Position numbers and translations under genes: made by a program. A stretch of DNA of 10,209 bases, from assembly GCA_022571535.1 (NCBI GenBank), contig JACZXR010000043.1:1-10209 (forward strand). The letters run 5' to 3'. Numbering within the stretch: position 1 is the first letter of the stretch; each line of letters starts with the position of its first letter. Of the stretch, positions 6,101 through 10,209 are shown in pieces. The notes beneath the pieces were generated by a model, which was not told where the DNA came from, did not search any database, and saw only the letters and a list, made by a program, of their open reading frames with translations. The stretch is from Deltaproteobacteria bacterium. GTDB taxonomy: Bacteria > Desulfobacterota > Binatia > UBA9968 > CAXXLF01.

Positions 6101-7017
6101 AACAAGGCCAAAAGCTCACGTGCAACACGCCTTCGGTCATCGAGGGACTCCAGGCGTATTGAGGTTGTCACGGTCTGGATGCCCAGGCCTTCGATCTTTC
6201 TCATGAGCTCGCTATCCTCAAGAGCAATCAGAATCAAGGTGAGAAAATCACGATAAGCACTTGCCACACCAAAGGCCGACACCTCGATGCCCATGGCGGC
6301 CATGAACTTATGCGCGGGTCCACTATAGGGCATCCCCCTAATGATTGGGCTCACGGCGATGATCCGTGCCCTGGTCTCTCTTAACGCGCTCCTTATTCCC
6401 GGGACTGTCAAGATTGGACCTATGCTGGTTATAGGATTGCTCGGACAGAGAATGACAGCCGACGCCTCCCGGATCGAATCCAAAACCCCCGGGGCCGGCC
6501 GGCACTTCTCCACACCGGTGAAGGTGATCCGATGGACCTCATCCCTCCATCGACCTCTCACAAAATAGTCTTGAAAGGATATTTCCCCGTTGGGGGTCTC
6601 GATCCTTGTCTCCACTCTATCGTCGGACATTGGAAGGATGATGGATTCAATACCGAGTCTCTTGCGAATCCGCTCCGTTATCTGAGAGAGCGTTAACCCT
6701 TCACGTAAGAGGTTCGAGCGCATAATGTGTGTTGCCAGATCCCGGTCTCCGAGTTTAAACCAGCTCTCGCCTCCAAGTCTCCCCAGCCAATCCAAAACGA
6801 CAAAGGTATCATCTCTTATGCCCCACCCCTTGGCCGCATCACTTAGCCCTGCCATCGTATAGGTGATCGTGTCGAGATCCGGTGAGATGTGAAGGCCGTG
6901 AAAGACAAAATCGTCAGCAGTGTTGCATATGATTACAAGATCCTCAGGTCTGGCTTCTAGATTAAATCCTTGAACTAGCTTTGCACCTCCGGTCCCCCCG
7001 GTAAGGAGTACAAGCAT
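6097..7017 (-). CDS. cofD: 2-phospho-L-lactate transferase (F420-0 forming)
   Basis: CofD joins the guanylylated phosphoacid from CofC to the FO chromophore, making F420-0 (or dehydro-F420-0) and GMP. The 306-residue protein opens with L-T-G-G-T-G-G-A-K (5-13), a family hallmark. It continues with C-N-T-A-D-D (31-36) and the acidic S-P-D-L-D-T (45-50), which is involved in metal and FO binding. S-N-P-I-T-S-I-G-P-I-L (193-203) and S-P-I-I-R-G-x-x-x-S-G-P-A are the later signature blocks. Length is normal for the family. The ATG at 7017 has AAAGG (7022-7026) four bases upstream. It is the first gene after the repeat element and, at 28 bases from the end of cofH, the only operon gene not overlapping or nearly touching the one before it. 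Confidence 0.95.
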   Translation of the reverse strand: MLVLLTGGTGGAKLVQGFNLEARPEDLVIICNTADDFVFHGLHISPDLDTITYTMAGLSDAAKGWGIRDDTFVVLDWLGRLGGESWFKLGDRDLATHIMRSNLLREGLTLSQITERIRKRLGIESIILPMSDDRVETRIETPNGEISFQDYFVRGRWRDEVHRITFTGVEKCRPAPGVLDSIREASAVILCPSNPITSIGPILTVPGIRSALRETRARIIAVSPIIRGMPYSGPAHKFMAAMGIEVSAFGVASAYRDFLTLILIALEDSELMRKIEGLGIQTVTTSIRLESLDDRRRVARELLALL

Positions 7018-7026
7018 GGAGCCTTT

Positions 7027-7158
7027 AGCTTTCAGGTGTCAGCTTTCAGCTAAAAAGATCAGAACCCAAAGCCGACTTATTCCTAATGTTTAAACTAACA
7101 CCCCCGAACTCCGTAGGCGTTCTACCTCCTCCTGCTGATCGCTGATGGCTGACGGCTG
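7027..7158. repeat. Inverted GCTGANN heptad repeat element at the cofH-cofD junction
   Basis: The right arm reads as tandem heptads on the plus strand: GCTGATC (7134-7140), GCTGATG (7141-7147), GCTGACG (7148-7154) and a partial GCTG. The left arm (7027-7051) carries the same heptad pattern on the minus strand, with AGCTTTCAG occurring twice, 14 bases apart. The arms face each other across about 80 bases, as in a small mobile or REP-like extragenic element. Similar GCTGA-rich repeats occur between genes in several uncultivated bacterial lineages. The element covers the 3' end of cofH and includes its stop codon, while sparing the cofD ribosome binding site. Confidence 0.6.
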
Positions 7159-8344
7159 CACGTTGGCATTCCTTGGGCCAGCTTCGAAGGGTCTTGTAAG
7201 TGGTCGACCTCTCTGCCGGAACCCGACCAATTTCCCGGATGAGATCACGAAACTCATACGGCCACAACATCTGTCCCTCCATCGAGCCTGCCAGGCGGGA
7301 GATGCTCTCTTCCATCAGTGTCCCACCAAAATCGTTGGCCCCTGACCGGAGGCAAAGCTGGGACATCCCTCGTCCCATCTTGACCCAGGAGACCTGTAAG
7401 TTGGCGATGAAATCATTAAGCAGGACCCGAGCTAATGCGTGTACACGGATGTTCTCTTCGGGCGTCGGTCCGGGCCGAGCAAGTCCCTGACGATACAGTT
7501 CTGTGTTTTGATGGACAAAGCCCAGAGGGACAAACTCGGTAATGCCGCGAGTCTCTTTCTGGATCTGCCTGAGGAAAAGCATGTGTCTTACCCAGTGACC
7601 TCCATTCTCCCTGTGCCCATACATCATCGTCGAGGTCGTGGGGATACCGACGCGGTGGGCGGTTGTGATTACCTCATACCACTGGGCAACGCTCACCTTG
7701 TTTTTGGAAAGAACCATGCGGACATCATCGTCCAAGATTTCTGCTGCGGTTCCTGGGATGCTATCGAGGCCTGCATCGCGCAGCATCGTGAGGTAATCCT
7801 CCATCGGAAGCCGCGTCAACTCGGTACCGTAAGTAATTTCCATTGGGGAGTAGGCATGAATGTGTATCCTGGGGACTCTTGATTTAATGGCCATCAGCAG
7901 ATCGCGGTAGTAATAGGGGGACATGCCACGAGGGAGTCCCCCCTGCATGCAGATCTCCGTAGCCCCCAGGTTCCAGGCCTCCTCCGCCCTGCGCCCTACC
8001 TCGTCCAGGGAGTAGTCCCAGGCATCGGGCCTATTCGGTCCGGTGCTGAAGGCACAGAACTTGCAGCCTACATAGCAGACATTGGTGAAGTTGATGTTGC
8101 GACAGACCACATAGGTGATGACATCACCGACTTTTTTCTGGCGGAGATGGTCCGCAGTTGCCACCAAGGCCGCCAGCTCCATTCCTTCCGCTTCAGACAA
8201 GGCAATGCCCTCTTTCTCACCGATTTCATAGCCTGCAACGGCCCTCTCCAGTATCCGTGCCACTTCCGGTTCAATCCGGGGGAGAAGCTCCTCAAGCCTC
8301 TCTGTAGGATCATCAAACTCGAAGAGCGTTTCCAATCTGATCAT
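7046..8344 (-). CDS. cofH: FO synthase subunit 2 (5-amino-6-(D-ribitylamino)uracil--L-tyrosine 4-hydroxyphenyl transferase)
   Basis: CofH is a radical SAM enzyme that fuses a tyrosine-derived hydroxybenzyl group to 5-amino-6-ribitylaminouracil. CofG then cyclises the product to FO. The iron-sulfur motif is C-Y-V-G-C-K-F-C, with cysteines at 94, 98 and 101 counted from the upstream ATG at 8356. M-Q-G-G-L, H-I-H-A-Y-S-P and M-M-Y-G-H follow in the family order. I start at 8344 (432 residues) because GGAGGA lies four bases before it. The ATG at 8356 has no such site. The gene overlaps the cofG stop by about 30 bases. The conserved protein ends near E-R-S-T-T-Y-K-T-L-R. The last 45 residues are encoded by the heptad repeat element and resemble no CofH, and the TGA lies inside the repeat. 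Confidence 0.92.
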   Translation of the reverse strand: MIRLETLFEFDDPTERLEELLPRIEPEVARILERAVAGYEIGEKEGIALSEAEGMELAALVATADHLRQKKVGDVITYVVCRNINFTNVCYVGCKFCAFSTGPNRPDAWDYSLDEVGRRAEEAWNLGATEICMQGGLPRGMSPYYYRDLLMAIKSRVPRIHIHAYSPMEITYGTELTRLPMEDYLTMLRDAGLDSIPGTAAEILDDDVRMVLSKNKVSVAQWYEVITTAHRVGIPTTSTMMYGHRENGGHWVRHMLFLRQIQKETRGITEFVPLGFVHQNTELYRQGLARPGPTPEENIRVHALARVLLNDFIANLQVSWVKMGRGMSQLCLRSGANDFGGTLMEESISRLAGSMEGQMLWPYEFRDLIREIGRVPAERSTTYKTLRSWPKECQRAAVSHQRSAGGGRTPTEFGGVSLNIRNKSALGSDLFS

Positions 8345-9515
8345 GGGTTCCTCCATTCTTTAACAATCCATCATCACCACACAGCCTTTCCACATAAGGA
8401 AAAAGCAAAGGGGGGACGAACTTTTCGCCCTGAAAAATAAACTCGGGATAGATGGGCAGTCGGGCCTTCAAGACAAACCCGGCCTGTGCTGTTTTGTTGC
8501 TGAGTATTGCCAGGGTAGGCCACGGGGCCTCAGGATTAATAAAGTCAGGGGTGAGAGGAGAGACCCCTCCCCAATCATTGATACCCGCATCAAGGTAGAC
8601 TTCGTAACTTTCAGGACTCAGATTGGGGGGTGCCTGGATATTCATTTCTCCGCCCAGGATAAGGCGGGCCAGTGCGATGGTCTTGAGCATCTCTTCCTGG
8701 GATGGTTCGGGAGAACCTTGCATAGGAGTCTCCAACTTGGGGCGAAAGTTCTGAATGATGACCTCTTGGATGTGACCATGGCGCTCATGCATCTCACGAA
8801 TGGCAAATAGAGAGTCGATTCTCTCCCCCCAGTTTTCCCCGATCCCTATGAGGAGTCCTGTCGTGAAGGGGATGCGGAGCTCTCCGGCCTCCTCGATGGT
8901 CTTGAGTCGCAACGATGCCTTTTTATCCGGCGCGTTAAAATGAGGACCCGAGGGCAACCCGAGGCGATCGCTGATGCTCTCCAGCATCAGGCCGAGGCTG
9001 ATGTTGACCTCCTTGAGCCTCCTCAGATCCCTCCGCCCCATGAGCCCCGGGTTGGAGTGTGGGAGGAGCCCTGTCTCTTCGAGCACCACCCCGCACGCTT
9101 CGTAGAGGTAGTCGAGAGTGCGCCGAAGGCCCACCTGAGCCAGAAAGTCTCTCATTTCCGGATAGATCGCTTCGGGCTTATCCCCCAAGCTAAGGAGAAC
9201 CTCTGTGCAACCGAGGAGCTTTCCCTGATGCACAACCCGCAGGACCTCATCGAACGTCATGATCTTGGCACCCGGCTCATCCGGCGCCTTTCGAAAGGTG
9301 CAGTAGCCACAGAAATCACGACACAGGTTGGTGAGCGGTATAAATACCTTGGGAGAAAAAGTTACGGTCTTGCCTTTGTAACGGTCACGCAGCTCTGAGG
9401 CGACCTCAAGAAGAGCCGTGAGCCCATCTTCCCGGACTGACGAGAGAAAAAGTGCATCGACCTTGCTCAGAGTTTTCCCTTCGCGGCAGTCCTGAAGGAT
9501 TGTCCCAACTTTCAT
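8313..9515 (-). CDS. cofG: FO synthase subunit 1 (7,8-didemethyl-8-hydroxy-5-deazariboflavin synthase)
   Basis: CofG is the radical SAM partner of CofH that completes FO, the deazaflavin chromophore of F420. The cluster motif C65-R-D-F-C69-G-Y-C72 sits in the expected N-terminal position. Family blocks S-L-G-D-K-P-E, H-S-N-P-G-L-M, N-F-R-P-K and G-I-N-D-W-G-G-V-S-P-L-T follow in order. At 400 residues it is slightly longer than the typical 330-380, because of an N-terminal lead-in and a C-terminal tail that overlaps cofH. The ATG at 9515 is first in the operon and has only a weak AGAG nearby as ribosome binding site. Having CofG and CofH as separate proteins argues against an actinobacterial host, where the two are fused as FbiC. 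Confidence 0.95.
   Translation of the reverse strand: MKVGTILQDCREGKTLSKVDALFLSSVREDGLTALLEVASELRDRYKGKTVTFSPKVFIPLTNLCRDFCGYCTFRKAPDEPGAKIMTFDEVLRVVHQGKLLGCTEVLLSLGDKPEAIYPEMRDFLAQVGLRRTLDYLYEACGVVLEETGLLPHSNPGLMGRRDLRRLKEVNISLGLMLESISDRLGLPSGPHFNAPDKKASLRLKTIEEAGELRIPFTTGLLIGIGENWGERIDSLFAIREMHERHGHIQEVIIQNFRPKLETPMQGSPEPSQEEMLKTIALARLILGGEMNIQAPPNLSPESYEVYLDAGINDWGGVSPLTPDFINPEAPWPTLAILSNKTAQAGFVLKARLPIYPEFIFQGEKFVPPLLFPYVERLCGDDGLLKNGGTHDQIGNALRV
8349..8354 (-). promoter_or_regulatory. Ribosome binding site that decides the cofH start
   Basis: The minus strand reads GGAGGA here, followed by a four-base spacer and the ATG at 8344. The site overlaps the alternative in-frame ATG at 8356, which has only A/T-rich sequence upstream. 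It lies within the coding end of cofG, so cofH translation is probably coupled to cofG. Confidence 0.65.
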
Positions 9516-9522
9516 CTCTGCT

Positions 9523-9551
9523 TGAATAGCTGATAAGATAAATTAGGTCAA
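9523..9551 (-). promoter_or_regulatory. Weak candidate promoter of the F420 operon
   Basis: On the minus strand TTGACC (9546-9551, five of six matches) is followed after 17 bases by TATTCA (9523-9528, three of six). Transcription would start almost at the cofG ATG, giving a leaderless or near-leaderless message, which would fit the poor ribosome binding site. The -10 is weak, and the operon might instead be read through from the helicase gene upstream. Confidence 0.25.
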
Positions 9552-9610
9552 CTCCCCTCGCTGAGACACTTTCCAACGCCGATCCGAAGCTGTGCCCAGC
9601 CAGCTTCAGA

Positions 9611-9643
9611 CTGGTATGGGCCCCACGACTAGGCCCCTACCAG
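9611..9643 (-). terminator. Strong hairpin over the helicase stop codon
   Basis: CTGGTA-T-GGGCC (9611-9622) pairs with GGCCC-C-TACCAG (9632-9643) around a nine-base loop. That is eleven base pairs with one internal mismatch, and most are G-C. The stem includes the last codons of the helicase gene, and the loop contains its TAG. No T-tract follows on the minus strand, so it is not a textbook terminator. It could still cause termination, pausing or 3'-end protection between the helicase and the F420 operon. Confidence 0.45.
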
Positions 9644-10209
9644 TTTCTCTTTCAAGGCGGTAAACCTCTGCTCGACACGGATATTTTTAATGGCCATCCA
9701 GAGGGCCTTTTTGCTCCCTACTAGGACGACGAGTTCTTTCCCTCGGGTAACAGCGGTGTAGAGAATGCTTCGATGAAGCATGGGATAGTGAGAGGTATGA
9801 AGGGGGATCACAACCGCTGGATACTCGCTCCCTTGGCTTTTGTGAATCGATGTGGCATAGGCCAAGCCAATTTGATCGAGCTCATCAAAATCGTAGTCAA
9901 TCGACTTGCCGTCAAAAGTGACCCTGAGTTTTTCCTCTCCTCTTATTACCTGCTCGATCCGTCCTGGGTCTCCGTTGAACACCCCCTTGTCGTAGTTGTT
10001 CCGTAATTGCATGACTTTGTCACCGACCCGAAACAGGCGCTCCCCTCGTCCCACGAATTCTCCAACAGGGTTGATTAGGGATTGCAGTTCTCGATTAAGA
10101 AGGACTGTGCCTAAAAAGCCCCGGTTCATTGGGCTCAGGACCTGGACTGTCTGAGGTGACTCACCTGGAAGCCAGCGGGGGATTCGTTCCTTGACCAGCT
10201 CTTTCACCA
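9629..10209 (-). CDS. recD2: C-terminal part of a RecD2-like ATP-dependent DNA helicase (partial)
   Basis: This is the 3' end of a gene that continues beyond the window. About 193 residues are present, against roughly 720-740 in full RecD2. The fragment shows F-R-V-G-D-K-V-M-Q-x-x-N-N-Y and F-N-G-D-x-G, the SH3-like insert of this family. Superfamily 1B motif V follows as Y-A-T-S-I-H-K-S-Q-G-S-E-Y, with H-K-S-Q-G about 122-126 from the GTG at 10207. Motif VI is seen as L-Y-T-A-V-T-R-G-K-E. RecD2 unwinds DNA 5' to 3' in repair without RecBC. The GTG at 10207 is an internal valine, not the start. A TraA-like or other RecD-family helicase cannot be excluded without the N-terminus. Confidence 0.88.
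   Translation of the reverse strand, partial: VKELVKERIPRWLPGESPQTVQVLSPMNRGFLGTVLLNRELQSLINPVGEFVGRGERLFRVGDKVMQLRNNYDKGVFNGDPGRIEQVIRGEEKLRVTFDGKSIDYDFDELDQIGLAYATSIHKSQGSEYPAVVIPLHTSHYPMLHRSILYTAVTRGKELVVLVGSKKALWMAIKNIRVEQRFTALKEKLVGA

Noticed and set aside
4028..9398. Long plus-strand ORFs opposite the F420 operon
   Set aside because: They are antisense shadows of well-identified genes and carry no domain motifs or ribosome binding sites of their own.
9521..9540. Possible further GCTGA heptad copy upstream of cofG
   Set aside because: Only one heptad-like unit (AGCTGATA) is present, without tandem or inverted partners.
1..10209. CRISPR array, tRNA, rRNA or insertion sequence
   Set aside because: No regularly spaced repeats, no tRNA- or rRNA-like sequence and no transposase were seen in the window.

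Overview
The window looks like a chromosomal fragment from an uncultivated bacterium that makes the deazaflavin cofactor F420. FO synthase is encoded as two separate proteins (CofG and CofH), not as the fused FbiC of actinobacteria. CofE is a single-domain enzyme, not the two-domain FbiB type. Base composition is moderate, and the TPR-tailed membrane protein resembles those common in Methylomirabilota (NC10), Rokubacteria, Tectomicrobia and related lineages. That taxonomic guess is inference; no rRNA or marker gene is present.

Layout. Positions 1-193 hold a promoter-like region with a perfect 16-bp palindrome, followed by a plus-strand luciferase-like flavin-dependent oxidoreductase (194-1387). 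A short convergent gap follows, then a minus-strand TMTC-like membrane glycosyltransferase with TPRs (1583-3121). The 5' end of that gene is broken: its first membrane helix and acidic loop lie in a different frame just upstream. Positions 3122-3994 look like decaying DNA. This stretch contains the frameshifted N-terminus, a 39-codon relic that reads like the two ends of UDP-GlcNAc 2-epimerase (WecB) joined together, and small hydrophobic ORFs. No intact gene is visible there.

From 9515 down to 3995 on the minus strand runs a compact F420 operon: cofG-cofH-cofD-cofC-cofE-fno. Gaps are tiny, or the genes overlap by ATGA. CofG and CofH build the FO chromophore. CofC activates a three-carbon phosphoacid with GTP, and CofD transfers it to FO to give F420-0 (or dehydro-F420-0). 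CofE adds glutamates, and the NADPH:F420 oxidoreductase reduces the finished cofactor. The only looser junction, cofH-cofD, carries an inverted GCTGANN heptad repeat element that supplies the C-terminal tail and stop codon of CofH.

Upstream, on the same strand and running off the window edge, is the C-terminal part of a RecD2-like helicase. A strong hairpin covers its stop codon.

The luciferase-like enzyme could be a client of F420, but its LuxA-like EHH motif fits FMN at least as well. The most unusual signals are the repeat-derived CofH tail, the WecB deletion relic, the split glycosyltransferase, and the palindrome over the oxidoreductase promoter.
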